A stretch of 21,409 bases of DNA from a virus: positions 1 through 21,409 of IMG/VR virus record IMGVR_UViG_3300031825_000077; one strand, 5' to 3'. The notes below the pieces were generated by a model. The model was not told the DNA's origin and did not search any database. It saw only the letters and a list, made by a program, of their open reading frames with translations. The position numbers were made by a program, and so were the translations under genes. Below, in pieces: positions 1-8,540 of the stretch (the stretch's first letter is position 1; each line of letters begins with the position of its first letter).

Positions 1-11
1 AAAGAATACTT

Positions 12-719
12 TCACCTGTACACTGCCCCGTATCTACGGCAAGGGTTTTGCCCCTTGATGAGCTTAAGCAGCGTGGCATACGCAGTTTGATAAGTACGAT
101 CCTTTTCCAGTACCGCAGCGATATCAACCTCGTTTTTCACATCCTCCCAGGCGAACTTGAACCGACGCGAGCACATTTCCGTGAATGAGTAATTCTCTTC
201 GTCGTTATGAAAAGGCAGGGTATCCGAAGAAGCGGAAACCATGACGGAACCCTCGTAATCGTATGTCCACTGATCTCCGTTTTCAGAAGACGATGGAACT
301 TGAAAGAATCCAACCTTTTTAGTACTTGTCGGCTCCCAATAGAACCAAAGAGGATCGCCATATTGCGTGGCATAGTCGTAGTACGTAATTTGCAGACCTT
401 CAAGACCGCCTGCATATTCGTAAATCTGCCGATTATCCGCAGCTCTGTAGAAATGCGGATACCCGTAAAAGCGGGTGAAGTCCGCCGCCAGAGCATACGT
501 TCTCTGCTCAGTGACGAAGGTTACTGAGCCAGTAGTCTTTCTCTCGGAAGGGATAAGACGCTCGGCAATCAACTTCACGAGTTCATCCTGAATCGCCACT
601 ACAGCGAGATTCAGCGATGCGTTGTGCTGCGTATCCGACAGGGTCATGACTAAATCGGTATCCCCCCTGATAATGGCGTTCTTACGCAGAATTCTGTTGA
701 TTGCCTCGAGCAATGTCAT
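12..719 (-). CDS. Putative head-tail adaptor protein, 235 aa
   Basis: I do not recognise a named family by sequence alone. The position, two genes downstream of the major capsid gene in a phage head module, is where adaptor or connector proteins are usually encoded, and the length fits. The N-terminus is helical and polar (MTLLEAINRILRKN), the middle is rich in aromatic residues (FYGYPHFYRA, WFYWEP) and the C-terminal third is helical, which resembles gp6/adaptor-type proteins that dock on the portal. The ATG at 719 overlaps the stop of the upstream 97-aa gene by 4 nt, so the two are translationally coupled. The adaptor role is inference from position; coding status is well supported by length and tight packing. 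Confidence 0.7.
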   Translation of the reverse strand: MTLLEAINRILRKNAIIRGDTDLVMTLSDTQHNASLNLAVVAIQDELVKLIAERLIPSERKTTGSVTFVTEQRTYALAADFTRFYGYPHFYRAADNRQIYEYAGGLEGLQITYYDYATQYGDPLWFYWEPTSTKKVGFFQVPSSSENGDQWTYDYEGSVMVSASSDTLPFHNDEENYSFTEMCSRRFKFAWEDVKNEVDIAAVLEKDRTYQTAYATLLKLIKGQNPCRRYGAVYR

Positions 720-1009
720 ACCATCTCCACGGTCCCGAACTTAGCCCTTAGCGCATCCAGTAGAAGATGCTGCATACCCTGCCTGTTCTGCTGAGAGCCG
801 AGCATCGTCCCGGTTATGTTGGTCTTGAATGTGAAGCTATACTCGTTGCCGTCGATCCAGACGGATACGGAGATTTCGTTGCTTCTTTTTCGTGGGGCTT
901 TGGGTTGCTGCGGTAGCTTGATTTCAGTTGTGGAGACAGCCTCTTGAATATCAGTCTTGCGCCCCGCCTTTGCTTCGTACCGCAGCCTTGCCTTATCGAA
1001 CTCGGACAT
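716..1009 (-). CDS. Hypothetical phage protein, 97 aa
   Basis: Small basic protein. The N-terminal half (about residues 1-45) is charged and proline/lysine-rich, and the C-terminal half reads like a compact beta-rich domain (ISVSVWIDGNEYSFTFKT) followed by a short helix. I do not recognise the family. It lies between the capsid terminator and the adaptor-like gene and overlaps the latter by 4 nt. Because an intrinsic terminator (1021-1047) sits immediately upstream, expression of this gene and the next must depend on terminator read-through or on a promoter I could not identify. Confidence 0.65.
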   Translation of the reverse strand: MSEFDKARLRYEAKAGRKTDIQEAVSTTEIKLPQQPKAPRKRSNEISVSVWIDGNEYSFTFKTNITGTMLGSQQNRQGMQHLLLDALRAKFGTVEMV

Positions 1010-1020
1010 AAAGCCCCATG

Positions 1021-1047
1021 AAAAAGGGGCTGACCGAAGCCAGCCCC
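1021..1047 (-). terminator. Intrinsic terminator after the capsid gene
   Basis: On the minus strand a 7-bp GC-rich stem (GGGGCTG with CAGCCCC) extends by a G-U and a C-G pair to close a TTCG tetraloop and is followed directly by five T residues. It lies 16 bp downstream of the capsid stop codon. This is a classical rho-independent terminator. Partial termination here would let capsid protein be made in excess over downstream head-completion proteins. Confidence 0.85.
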
Positions 1048-1062
1048 AGGTTTAACTACAGA

Positions 1063-2151
1063 TCAGAGCTTGCTTGCGCCGCTGCGGATTTTCCCGATCC
1101 AGTTTCCGTTGAGAATCTCGCCGATCCACCACGATTTCCAAGCCAGCGAGCCGACTTCGTTGTACGGATCGGCCGCACCCGAAGAACCCGGCTTGTGGTA
1201 AATCACTTCCACCGCGGGCGGATTTTTCGGGTTGTACATCTCGTAGGCATTGGTCGCGTGCGTATTACCAAGCCCCACCGAGCCGACCGCTTCCTTGCCG
1301 TAGATATACGTGCTGTAAACGTCATTGAGGACGCTGGACGCACCACGCAGACCGGTCGCCGTGGTAGTACCTGCGGACGTAGAGACCGGGATAATCTCCG
1401 TCGAGCACCAGCGTACACCACCAGCAGCGCCGAACTCGAACGGCAGTGTCTCTGTATAGCCACCGTACGTCTCAACCGGAATGAACACGCCAGCACCAAG
1501 GCCGCGTATGTCCTCTTCCACGTCCACATGCGCGATGCCGTAGAAGCTAGAACGAACCGGGGAGGTGCCGATGTTGGTCGAACCATAGGCATCGCTGGTG
1601 AACTTCATGGCGCTATTGCGGTTGAGCTGGTTCACCATGTACTTAATGTCATTCAGCGTTATTGCCGACGTAACATTGGTATCTGCCGTCCCACCACCGA
1701 CAGCGCCGTTTGCATAGCGCACCTGCGTCGCGCCGCTGTAAATGGTCTCCATCAGCACGTTCAGCGATTCGCCCGCATTCGCTCCAAGCGTGTCCAGGAA
1801 CTTTGCGGCACGCATGTTCATCTGCAGGAGGTCGATTTCTTCAGACAGGGAGATTGCATTGCCCTTCTTCAGAATCGTCGCCGTAACCGTGCTAATGGTC
1901 GGAAGGACCGTACTACGGGTGGGGAAGGTCGTTGCGCCCGTCAACTCGCCGAGAGTATCGGTCGCAACCGCCAGATTGTCGATGCGCTCCCATTTAACGG
2001 CAGCCGTCGAGCCGTTCTTTTCGAGCGTCCCGGCCAGCGTGCCGTTATAGAAAGGAAGCTTCTTACGAGCCGCTGAAAGCAGGCCCTTCATCAACTGGAA
2101 GTTGACGCCAAGAGCGACGTTAGATGCAGTGCTAGAAACGAGGTAAGCCAT
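1063..2151 (-). CDS. Major capsid protein, N4-gp56 family, 362 aa
   Basis: Forms the icosahedral head shell. The protein starts MAYLVSSTASNVALG and ends with the family-typical tail: a VEVIYHKPGSSGAADPYNEV stretch, then a WKSWW segment and a final INGNWI-like segment (here ILNGNWIGKI). That C-terminal signature, the small-residue-rich mid region and the 360-residue length fit the N4-gp56 major capsid family. The ATG is preceded by AAGGA 9 nt upstream. Scaffold is directly upstream and a strong terminator lies directly downstream, the normal arrangement for a capsid gene expressed at high level. The long open frame on the opposite strand is a shadow. Confidence 0.93.
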   Translation of the reverse strand: MAYLVSSTASNVALGVNFQLMKGLLSAARKKLPFYNGTLAGTLEKNGSTAAVKWERIDNLAVATDTLGELTGATTFPTRSTVLPTISTVTATILKKGNAISLSEEIDLLQMNMRAAKFLDTLGANAGESLNVLMETIYSGATQVRYANGAVGGGTADTNVTSAITLNDIKYMVNQLNRNSAMKFTSDAYGSTNIGTSPVRSSFYGIAHVDVEEDIRGLGAGVFIPVETYGGYTETLPFEFGAAGGVRWCSTEIIPVSTSAGTTTATGLRGASSVLNDVYSTYIYGKEAVGSVGLGNTHATNAYEMYNPKNPPAVEVIYHKPGSSGAADPYNEVGSLAWKSWWIGEILNGNWIGKIRSGASKL

Positions 2152-2185
2152 TATTATTTTTCCTTATGAGGCTACCGCAAAACTT

Positions 2186-2875
2186 TTAGAGCGTGCCGCG
2201 TCCTATGTAGGATTGCCATTCCTTGTCGAAAGCCGCGCCGGTCTTACCCGCAAAGCGGTCTTCTTCTGGATTGGTCTGTTTTGTGGTGGCCGATGATTGT
2301 TGTGCTTGTTTTAGGGCCTTCTGATTCTCGGCAAGCTGCGGGTCTGCACGGACAGAAAACTTCTTCTGTAGCTGCTCGCCCATCGCCTTCGTCGCCGCAT
2401 TCCACGCCTTCGGGTTTTGATGGCGCTTTTGGTAGATCGCAGCAAACTTCGGGTCGGAACGAACCTGCTTCGCCAAAGCAAACTCGATCAAGTCCGCATC
2501 GGCTTCGGGTAGACCAACAACCTTATTGAGATCAGAGACCAGCGTTTTTACTTCTTCAGCTTCGCGCCGGTTGATTTCCGAGACCGCTAATTGCCGCTGG
2601 AAAGCCTCCATGCTCGCGAGCTTCTTCTGAATTTCTCCGGATTGCGCCGCTTGCCACGTCTTGAATCCGTTAGGGTCAAGAACGGGGTCAGGTACAGCAG
2701 GCAGGGTTTCCTGCGCCGTTTGTTGCGGCTGCTGCTGGGTCTGCTGCGGCTGGAACGACTGCGCCTCCGCTTCTACGTTGAACTCGCTGTAAACCTGCTC
2801 CAGCGTGTTTTCCGTCTGCGGGGCTTCGGTGCTAGCGGGTTGCTCAGTGCTAACCTGCTGCGCTTGCTCTGCCAT
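2186..2875 (-). CDS. Capsid scaffolding protein, 229 aa
   Basis: Predicted internal scaffold for procapsid assembly. The composition is that of phage scaffolds: the first about 65 residues are disordered and rich in Gln, Glu, Thr and Pro (QPQQTQQQPQQT), followed by a charged helical, probably coiled-coil, segment (about 75-135) and a basic C-terminal helix region (about 155-200). No catalytic motif is visible, so there is no evidence for a fused protease. It sits directly upstream of the capsid gene, as scaffolds do. Start ATG at 2875 has GGAG 5 nt upstream. A terminator lies between this gene and the preceding 67-aa gene. Confidence 0.85.
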   Translation of the reverse strand: MAEQAQQVSTEQPASTEAPQTENTLEQVYSEFNVEAEAQSFQPQQTQQQPQQTAQETLPAVPDPVLDPNGFKTWQAAQSGEIQKKLASMEAFQRQLAVSEINRREAEEVKTLVSDLNKVVGLPEADADLIEFALAKQVRSDPKFAAIYQKRHQNPKAWNAATKAMGEQLQKKFSVRADPQLAENQKALKQAQQSSATTKQTNPEEDRFAGKTGAAFDKEWQSYIGRGTL

Positions 2876-2887
2876 GTGAACTCCAAT

Positions 2888-2909
2888 AAAAAAGGCCCCG
2901 AAGGGCCTT
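2888..2909 (-). terminator. Intrinsic terminator with TTCG loop
   Basis: Minus strand: 7-bp stem (AAGGCCC with GGGCCTT) closing a TTCG tetraloop, then a run of T. It follows the 67-aa gene by about 15 bp and precedes the scaffold start by only 12 bp. Scaffold and capsid need read-through from upstream or a promoter hidden in the upstream coding sequence. Confidence 0.85.
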
Positions 2910-2924
2910 GTGGTTGAGACTGTG

Positions 2925-3128
2925 TTACTTACCGGTTAGCAACTTAAAGAGAAGGTCGAAACCATCCTGCCTACCGGATTGATACTTAAGTTCTTCGATA
3001 ACAGCGTTGTTTGCTTCCATTGAACCAGCAGGGCGGTAAGCTGGAACCACGGGACGGCTTTTGTGCATTGCGTCCATGATTTCCTGAAACTCTCGCGTTT
3101 CCCGCAACTGCTTTAACAGTTCTTTCAA
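2925..3128 (-). CDS. Hypothetical protein downstream of portal, 67 aa
   Basis: Small charged protein (MKELLKQLRETREFQEIM...). The N-terminal 25 residues are predicted helical, and the middle contains VVPAYRPAGSMEANNAVIEE. Phages with this head module often carry a similarly sized unknown gene between portal and scaffold, but I cannot name it. The apparent start is TTG at 3128, which overlaps the portal stop in a TTGA junction, implying coupled translation. A terminator follows at once. Confidence 0.65.
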   Translation of the reverse strand: MKELLKQLRETREFQEIMDAMHKSRPVVPAYRPAGSMEANNAVIEELKYQSGRQDGFDLLFKLLTGK

Positions 3129-5155
3129 GCGGTCTCCTTGCTAGCAGCGGCTTCCTGCATCGCCTGTTCCGGTATCTGTTGGGCTTCAATGAGTGTCTTA
3201 ACGGTCTGCGCTTCGATAAGGTCAATCTCGGCTGCCGCTTTCTTTGCAGCTAAGACTTGCTCGCGATTCTGACCTGCCATGTCAGATTGCATCTCTACCG
3301 AACTCTTACGGGCGTCTACTTGCAACTCCGCAACCGCAAGCTTCTCCTTGGATTGCAACTCTGCGGCGGCGATCTTCTCTCTCGACTGAATCTCAGCGGC
3401 CTTCACCTGAGCACCTGATTTAAGCTGCTGGTTCTCGGTCTGTAGCTGTTGCATCGCCTGCTGCATCTGCTGCATTTGCTGTTGGACCTCAGGCGGTATC
3501 TGCGGGCCTTCGTCCACCTGAACGTACTGTTCTGGATTCTTAAGACCCGCATCGCGGTAGGTCTGGAGCATGATCTCCGTCGTTTTGAGCTTCGGCGCGA
3601 ACAGCGGACTTCCGGAGAAAAACGCAGTAGCCGATCCCACTCGCTGAGTCCTCTGTTCTTCACCCAAAAGACCGCGAGAGCCGACGACATCGAAGTGCGC
3701 GTTAGCCTGAATGTCGCTGTTCTTCGCCCGGATGAAGTCTGGCGTAGACATTTCGGAGTTGTAGAACGTGTACTCCGTCATGTTCTTCCGATTAAGCTCG
3801 TGCTGCATGTATAGCCAAGGTCTTAAACCGCCATCCTCCAACATGCCTACAAACCCAACCGTGCGAACCTCTGCCCCTTGTTGTGTCTTGTTAACCTCAG
3901 TAGCTGTCTGCCGATCGGAGTTCACAACCCCGGTACGCAGAGAAGAAACGCCGGTTCCCTCCTGCATCTGGCGCAGGCCCATTTGCAGCCCTTCCAGCGC
4001 CCAACGAGGATCGCCTATATCCAGAGCCTGCATACCCTTGCCCATGCTCTTGGTCGGCGTCTTGGCTCCAGGAGAAAGGTCGGGACCATCGTTCATCACG
4101 TAATCCGGGTCATTACCGTCATACTCAATCGGCGGCTCTACCTTAAGATTCACAGCGTCCACGAAGCGATTAGCGATAATCGTCGTGATCTTCTGCATCG
4201 GGGACTGCTTAATGATAGGCGACGTATAGTATGGGTCTCGAATGTCCTGCCTCTCATAGCCTCCGTATATTATGGAAGGGTAAGGAAGCTCATTCGCCGC
4301 CATGAAAACAATGACGCCGTTCGCAAGAATCGCAAACGAATTCGGGAAATACATATCCCCGTCGTCTCGATCTATGTTCAGGTCGCCGTACCACTTCGTC
4401 AGCTTTACGTCTTTGGTCTGAACCTCCCCGTTTTTATGTTCTTCGTCGGGGATCTTGGAAAGGCGGTTAGACATCCATCCGTCACCCTTCGCAATCCTTT
4501 TCAACTTCCACAGCGGCATGTACTCGTTGATAAGCATCGACCCCGTGTAAAACAGGTTCGTGCCGATCACCGAAGGGGAGGGATCGGGGTAGGCATTCCA
4601 CATCGAAACTGGTTGCCATACCGGGGCAGAGACTTGCTTAAGCTTCTGCCCGTCATACACCATCATCTCTTTAGCAAACTTCGCTTCTGCCACAAACCCG
4701 CCGTGGTGCAGGGCTTCTTTAACCGAAAGTCTAAAGCGCCCCTTAAATCCGAAGTCCTTATGTTGCTGCACCATGAGAGAGCGTAAGAGACCATCTGCAA
4801 TCCGCTGCTTCTGCTCGGGCACTCTGTTCTGCCCAACATCCTTATTCAGCTCAACGTGAGGCTCAAACCAGTTTTCATCCGGGAACGTAATACGCATTAC
4901 GTCGTCGGTGATGATCTCCGAGGCCTTTGATAGCTCACCTAGCTCAAAGGCAGACTGCCACGCGGCCTCAACGGACATTCCCGGCATGACTTTCTGCAGC
5001 GGGTTCATGGCGATTTGGCGGTCGACCTCTTTCCACTTGGATTCGTGGTTTTTGCGGAATTGCGATTTCTCGCGGGTGGAAAGCTCGTCGTTGATGTACG
5101 TCTCGAGCTTCTTCCAGTCCGCAGAAACGATCCGCCTGTTTTTAGGTTCAGCCAA
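3125..5155 (-). CDS. Portal protein, 676 aa
   Basis: Ring-forming protein at the unique vertex through which DNA is packaged and ejected. Support: position directly after the large terminase (2-bp gap) and before scaffold and capsid, size (about 75 kDa, typical of podovirus-type portals), and an N-terminal region with an early helical segment and a tryptophan/aromatic-rich middle (WQPVSMWNAYPDPSPS). From about residue 555 to the end the protein is a long Gln/Glu/Ala-rich coiled coil, starting at PPEVQQQMQQMQQAM, which fits the helical barrel extension of large portals. The apparent start is TTG at 5155; no in-frame ATG occurs until about residue 49, so a non-ATG start is likely. Confidence 0.9.
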   Translation of the reverse strand: MAEPKNRRIVSADWKKLETYINDELSTREKSQFRKNHESKWKEVDRQIAMNPLQKVMPGMSVEAAWQSAFELGELSKASEIITDDVMRITFPDENWFEPHVELNKDVGQNRVPEQKQRIADGLLRSLMVQQHKDFGFKGRFRLSVKEALHHGGFVAEAKFAKEMMVYDGQKLKQVSAPVWQPVSMWNAYPDPSPSVIGTNLFYTGSMLINEYMPLWKLKRIAKGDGWMSNRLSKIPDEEHKNGEVQTKDVKLTKWYGDLNIDRDDGDMYFPNSFAILANGVIVFMAANELPYPSIIYGGYERQDIRDPYYTSPIIKQSPMQKITTIIANRFVDAVNLKVEPPIEYDGNDPDYVMNDGPDLSPGAKTPTKSMGKGMQALDIGDPRWALEGLQMGLRQMQEGTGVSSLRTGVVNSDRQTATEVNKTQQGAEVRTVGFVGMLEDGGLRPWLYMQHELNRKNMTEYTFYNSEMSTPDFIRAKNSDIQANAHFDVVGSRGLLGEEQRTQRVGSATAFFSGSPLFAPKLKTTEIMLQTYRDAGLKNPEQYVQVDEGPQIPPEVQQQMQQMQQAMQQLQTENQQLKSGAQVKAAEIQSREKIAAAELQSKEKLAVAELQVDARKSSVEMQSDMAGQNREQVLAAKKAAAEIDLIEAQTVKTLIEAQQIPEQAMQEAAASKETA

Positions 5156-5157
5156 AT

Positions 5158-6603
5158 TTAGCCCCAGTTCGTAGCGCCTCTAGCAGCGTGGCGTTTTGGT
5201 CTTTTTATTGTTTCGGTGCGTGCGTGCCGAAGCATCATGAAGGCGTAGCGAGAAGCAGAAAGCACGTCATCGCGCAGCTTTACGATCTTTCCTTTCTTGT
5301 CGCGGTGATACATGCGCTTCTCTTCCAGCCAAACCCGGCATGTCTTAAACACCTTCCATTTTCCGGTTTCCATGCGCTCCACCATTTCCATGATCGGAGC
5401 CTCAACGGAATTCCCGCCTTCCCCCTCTTGTTTTCCCATCGGCGGGGGGTTTGTAGCTTTGGCAGGAAGCAGGTTTAGCTTCTCTTTCTTATACGAGTTA
5501 ATCAGCGCCTCACCAGTGCCCTTTTCGGAATTCAAGCCATCATGGGGCCACGCCACAGGCACCCATTCCCCCCAACCCCTAACGACAGAGGAGTGAACGG
5601 CTGGGAGCGCCTTCGATTCGCGGTAATCTGCAATGACATAGACCGTGTCGGTATCTCTATCCCAAGCGAGTTTTGCTGCGCCGAAAGGATGGTCCCACCC
5701 GAAGTCGATCCCGCTAATTTGCGGCCAATGCCTCGGAATCGGAAATGGCTCAACCTCGATCTGTTCATCTGGTGTGGCGAAAATGACGCCAGCCCCCATA
5801 AGCGGGACGCCCTTAGACCGCATCTCTCGTTCATGCGCCGGAACAGACGCAAGCTTTTCTGCTCGCACTTCAGGTGTCATATGCGGGGCGTCGTCCCAAG
5901 TCGCAGTTATTACGGCCTGCCCCGGCTTCAAGTCGTTCAGGAACGCTACAACAACCTCCGTCATCCCCTCCTCCGGTGTGAACGTAAGGATGATGGTCGT
6001 ATCCTTCTTGGCGAAGGTCGCGCGAACAACTTGAGACCAAATATCTAACGGGGGTTCTTCATCCAGCCATACGCCATCACGAGCGCGGCCCATGAACTTC
6101 TTGAAACCCTGCTCATAGGCTTTAAATTGAAGCTTCGACCAGCCGCCAGATACGTGCTTAACCAGTACTGTATCTATGGCATTAGGAACACCGGGCTTAT
6201 TGGTCTTCTTCCCGATGCAGTCAACGGGAATCGAGCCGCTACCAAATAAAGCAGGGTTCTCCGGGTCTCCCAGAAGTTCCGCCTGCATAATGTCACGCGT
6301 CGTATCGTTCGTGTTCGACGCGGCCATCCAATCGACCGGACGGAAGAACCTCTTACCCTTCCAATCCTTCGGATACTGCCCCGTAAGGTGCATCGCAACT
6401 TCCATCGCGGCGCACATCGTCTTTCCGATCTTGTTTGCAGCGATAATTGCCCGCTGCGCTGCCAGCCTACCCGGGGTTAGATGCCCCTCTGCGTAATGAA
6501 ATTTCTCCTGGTAGGGATACGGCTTGTAATAGTCGAGTTTGTGAAACGTCCGCCGCCTCTCCATCAATAGGACTAGGCGGGCTAATTCCTCTTGGGGATT
6601 CAA
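5158..6603 (-). CDS. terL: Terminase large subunit, 481 aa
   Basis: ATP-driven DNA packaging motor with headful or site-specific nuclease. The ATPase domain has Walker A AANKIGKT (residues 55-62) and Walker B with catalytic Glu in VWLDEEPP (about 178-185). The C-terminal RNase-H-like nuclease has its first acidic motif in GIDFGWDHP (about 298-306) and a late acidic DDVLSASRY near residue 445, matching the expected metal-binding aspartates. Length is normal. The start TTG at 6603 has TGGAGA a few nt upstream; the next in-frame Met is residue 14, just before the conserved PYQEKFH, so the exact start is uncertain. The portal gene follows after 2 bp. Unusually, the small-subunit candidate is 4.3 kb upstream. 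Confidence 0.95.
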   Translation of the reverse strand: MNPQEELARLVLLMERRRTFHKLDYYKPYPYQEKFHYAEGHLTPGRLAAQRAIIAANKIGKTMCAAMEVAMHLTGQYPKDWKGKRFFRPVDWMAASNTNDTTRDIMQAELLGDPENPALFGSGSIPVDCIGKKTNKPGVPNAIDTVLVKHVSGGWSKLQFKAYEQGFKKFMGRARDGVWLDEEPPLDIWSQVVRATFAKKDTTIILTFTPEEGMTEVVVAFLNDLKPGQAVITATWDDAPHMTPEVRAEKLASVPAHEREMRSKGVPLMGAGVIFATPDEQIEVEPFPIPRHWPQISGIDFGWDHPFGAAKLAWDRDTDTVYVIADYRESKALPAVHSSVVRGWGEWVPVAWPHDGLNSEKGTGEALINSYKKEKLNLLPAKATNPPPMGKQEGEGGNSVEAPIMEMVERMETGKWKVFKTCRVWLEEKRMYHRDKKGKIVKLRDDVLSASRYAFMMLRHARTETIKRPKRHAARGATNWG

Positions 6604-6736
6604 TTTTCTCCAGGTCTAAAATTACGGGGCGTAACATGGGGTCAAGGTCGGGAAACATCACAATCAAGGCGTAGAGCTTCCCTATTGCATCCTGCAGCGG
6701 TGTCCTTTCAGCTTTCCGTGCATCGTGAGCGGGCAA
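6467..6736 (-). CDS. Possible small protein overlapping terL, 89 aa
   Basis: A frame starting TTG at 6736 with a good GGGGGA ribosome site 6 nt upstream. It overlaps the methyltransferase end by 55 nt and the start of terL by 137 nt. The first half reads like a protein (LQDAIGKLYALIVMFPDLDP, then RPVILDLEKIE), filling the otherwise empty 78 bp between the methyltransferase and terL. The second half lies inside terL and looks like out-of-frame translation. It may be a genuine coupling peptide, a decayed gene or a false positive. Confidence 0.35.
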   Translation of the reverse strand: MPAHDARKAERTPLQDAIGKLYALIVMFPDLDPMLRPVILDLEKIESPRGISPPSPIDGEAADVSQTRLLQAVSLPGEISLRRGASNPG

Positions 6737-7215
6737 ATCAGTTCCCCCTTAGCTTCTCCACGGTTGTCGCAGATGATCGTTTTCGCTTTGACCTTGTAAG
6801 TCTCTAGCGGGTAGTGCCAGCCCCACGACAAAAGAGAGATAACGAGGTCCGCCTCTATGTCCTGAGTGCCGATGTCGTACCAGCGATCTACAGTCACGCC
6901 GTTAGATTTCAAAAACTCCGTGGCCACTTCACGAGAACTAAACGGCTTCATCTCCGACTCAAACCCGCCCCGCCAGTCCTCTTTAGGACCGTCACCGTCC
7001 AGTAGATATAACTTCGCCTCGGGATATTTCTGCTTTAAGAGAATGTCTATCCCGGCCATGCCGCAGCCGATGTCCAGTATCGAATCCACAGACTCCGGTA
7101 GATATGGTTCGATCTGCTCGAAATCCGACTTCAGGCTTTCTATGTACTCTTCAGCAGTTTTCGTGTGAGTGCGGTGTAAGAACACCCACTCAAGAACCTC
7201 GGGCGATAGCTTCAA
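6682..7215 (-). CDS. Class I SAM-dependent methyltransferase, 177 aa
   Basis: Small Rossmann-fold methyltransferase. Motif I is ILDIGCGMAGID (residues 46-57) and the acidic end of strand 2 is LYLLDGDG (about 69-76), which bind S-adenosylmethionine; WYDIGTQDIEADLVISL carries the motif II/IV region. No DPPY or NPPY motif is present, so a DNA N6-adenine target is not indicated. It is the last enzyme of the glycan-type cassette, overlapping the upstream glycosyltransferase by 26 nt, so methylation of a sugar or lipid carrier is a reasonable inference. Start TTG at 7215 is needed to keep the N-terminus; no ATG precedes motif I. Confidence 0.85.
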   Translation of the reverse strand: MKLSPEVLEWVFLHRTHTKTAEEYIESLKSDFEQIEPYLPESVDSILDIGCGMAGIDILLKQKYPEAKLYLLDGDGPKEDWRGGFESEMKPFSSREVATEFLKSNGVTVDRWYDIGTQDIEADLVISLLSWGWHYPLETYKVKAKTIICDNRGEAKGELICPLTMHGKLKGHRCRMQ

Positions 7216-7840
7216 GAATGATGTCCGCGTGCTGTTGTTGGATATGCGACGTGTCGGATAAAAGCTTCATCGCCTTCCCCCCGGCTCCGCCCACCCTAGC
7301 TCTTTGGTAAGTCTCGTCGGACTCAGACTTCCCATACTTGAAGTGCAAATGCTCTACTTCCACGTCTTTAACCTGGATCAGCCGGCCGCACTTTTTGGCA
7401 ACCTCAGAAACCCAGCCATCAGGCCCGAAGTGAGCAAAAATGTCAGGCCATGGACCGATAAGCTTTACCCACTTCATCGACATAACGAAGTGATTGCAAT
7501 TCTGCTTCGCGTGGTCCGTGCCGTAGACGATCGCTAAATCATCCTTCGGCATCGCGTTTAGGAGCTTTTCGTCCCAGTCCTGAGTCCGAAACTCGATGTC
7601 GTCCGACCCGATCATGAAGTAGGGCGTCTCGACCTTGGCAATCATGGACAGGAGAGCTTTAGAACTCCCCACCGAAGGTCCTATCGTGACCCCTTCGTAT
7701 TCATCCCTCTTCGGATCGTCCTCGTCTACATAGGCCATCAGGTGAAACGGATTGCGAGCGGTCCGTAGAGCGGAATCAACGGCATTCCTAAACCGCTTCG
7801 GCCGTCCTCTTGTCGCAATGAGTAGCGATAGCCTCAACAA
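7190..7840 (-). CDS. GT-A fold (family 2-like) glycosyltransferase, 216 aa
   Basis: N-terminus LSLLIATRGRP is the nucleotide-binding opening strand of family 2-like glycosyltransferases. VDEDDP (38-43) and GSDDIEF (78-84) supply the acidic residues for nucleotide-sugar and metal binding; the second is the DXD-equivalent. The C-terminal GPDGWVSEVAKKCG and EVEHLHFKYGK segments resemble the acceptor-binding helix and the late histidine region of such enzymes. At 216 residues it is short, as phage versions often are, with no membrane anchor. The apparent start is TTG at 7840, followed by a second TTG, with GGAG just upstream. It overlaps both neighbours, indicating a compact co-translated cassette. 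Confidence 0.85.
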   Translation of the reverse strand: MLRLSLLIATRGRPKRFRNAVDSALRTARNPFHLMAYVDEDDPKRDEYEGVTIGPSVGSSKALLSMIAKVETPYFMIGSDDIEFRTQDWDEKLLNAMPKDDLAIVYGTDHAKQNCNHFVMSMKWVKLIGPWPDIFAHFGPDGWVSEVAKKCGRLIQVKDVEVEHLHFKYGKSESDETYQRARVGGAGGKAMKLLSDTSHIQQQHADIILEAIARGS

Positions 7841-8540
7841 CCATCTCCGGAGTTATGCGCTCCAACGCCTGTCTACAGTGAAGGCATGGTGTTATGGAGC
7901 CGCAGAAATAAGACGCTTTGCACAGGTTGGTATGCGAGTCGTAGCCCAAGGTGTTAGGCCCCACCAACCCGCCCCAGACCACGACAGCGGGTTTCCCTAA
8001 AGCCGCCGCCGCGTGGTGCATACCGCCATCAGTGCCTACAAATAAAAAAGCCCTCGCTAGGAGGGCACAGGCGTCGCGGAATGACCGCGTTTCAAGCTGT
8101 CGGACGTTTCTTAATCGCCGTCCTTTACCTTGAATCCACCTAATCTCTGGTAAAGCATCGACAACCTTTTGCCAGTTGTCGAAGCCCCAATCCTTGTTTC
8201 CACCGAACGAGCCTTTGGTGTTTGGCTCGATGTAAACGAAATCAGACTCAGACCATCGAAGCTCACCTGGAGAAAAGTAAATCTCTCCGGGTTCAGCCTT
8301 AAACGGCTTCCACGCCATCCGTTCTTTAGTGGTCTTGGAATAGTCGATATACGGTCTGTTACCTTTGACCGCCTTGACCCACACACCGTCAGGAATGATC
8401 TTTTTCGAGATGCGCGGATTGTTCTCGAAAACCTCTGACCATTTAATCTCTGCCCCGTCTCCGACCATCACCCGCTTTCCAGTTACCGTATTGGCCTTGC
8501 GGGCAAGAGCGGTAACGAGGATCTCGTCACCGAAACCCAA
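7788..8540 (-). CDS. GT-B fold (family 9/heptosyltransferase-like) glycosyltransferase, 250 aa
   Basis: The protein begins directly with the conserved GFGDEIL motif (family 9 enzymes usually have GxGDxxL after a short strand) and carries the C-terminal GTDGGMHHAAAALGKP motif (about 169-184), the nucleotide-sugar site of heptosyltransferase-like enzymes, followed by VVVWGG. YIEPNTKGSFGGNKDW fits the central inter-domain loop. Length is about 100 residues short of bacterial heptosyltransferases but matches compact phage relatives. An in-frame stop lies 9 nt upstream of the TTG at 8540, so the TTG (with CGGAG 9 nt before it) is effectively forced if the GFGDE motif is translated. Confidence 0.88.
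   Translation of the reverse strand: MGFGDEILVTALARKANTVTGKRVMVGDGAEIKWSEVFENNPRISKKIIPDGVWVKAVKGNRPYIDYSKTTKERMAWKPFKAEPGEIYFSPGELRWSESDFVYIEPNTKGSFGGNKDWGFDNWQKVVDALPEIRWIQGKGRRLRNVRQLETRSFRDACALLARAFLFVGTDGGMHHAAAALGKPAVVVWGGLVGPNTLGYDSHTNLCKASYFCGSITPCLHCRQALERITPEMVVEAIATHCDKRTAEAV

Noticed and set aside
1018-2076. 352-codon open frame on the plus strand opposite the capsid gene
   Set aside because: It mirrors the capsid gene, is Arg/His/Cys-rich, and the capsid frame has a clear family match.
3878-4786. 302-codon plus-strand frame opposite the portal gene
   Set aside because: Antisense of a well-supported portal gene; composition (Arg/His/Val) is that of a shadow.
6597-6681. Small terminase gene immediately before terL
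   Set aside because: Only the doubtful 89-aa frame is there and it has no small-terminase features; the 10906-11256 gene is the better candidate.
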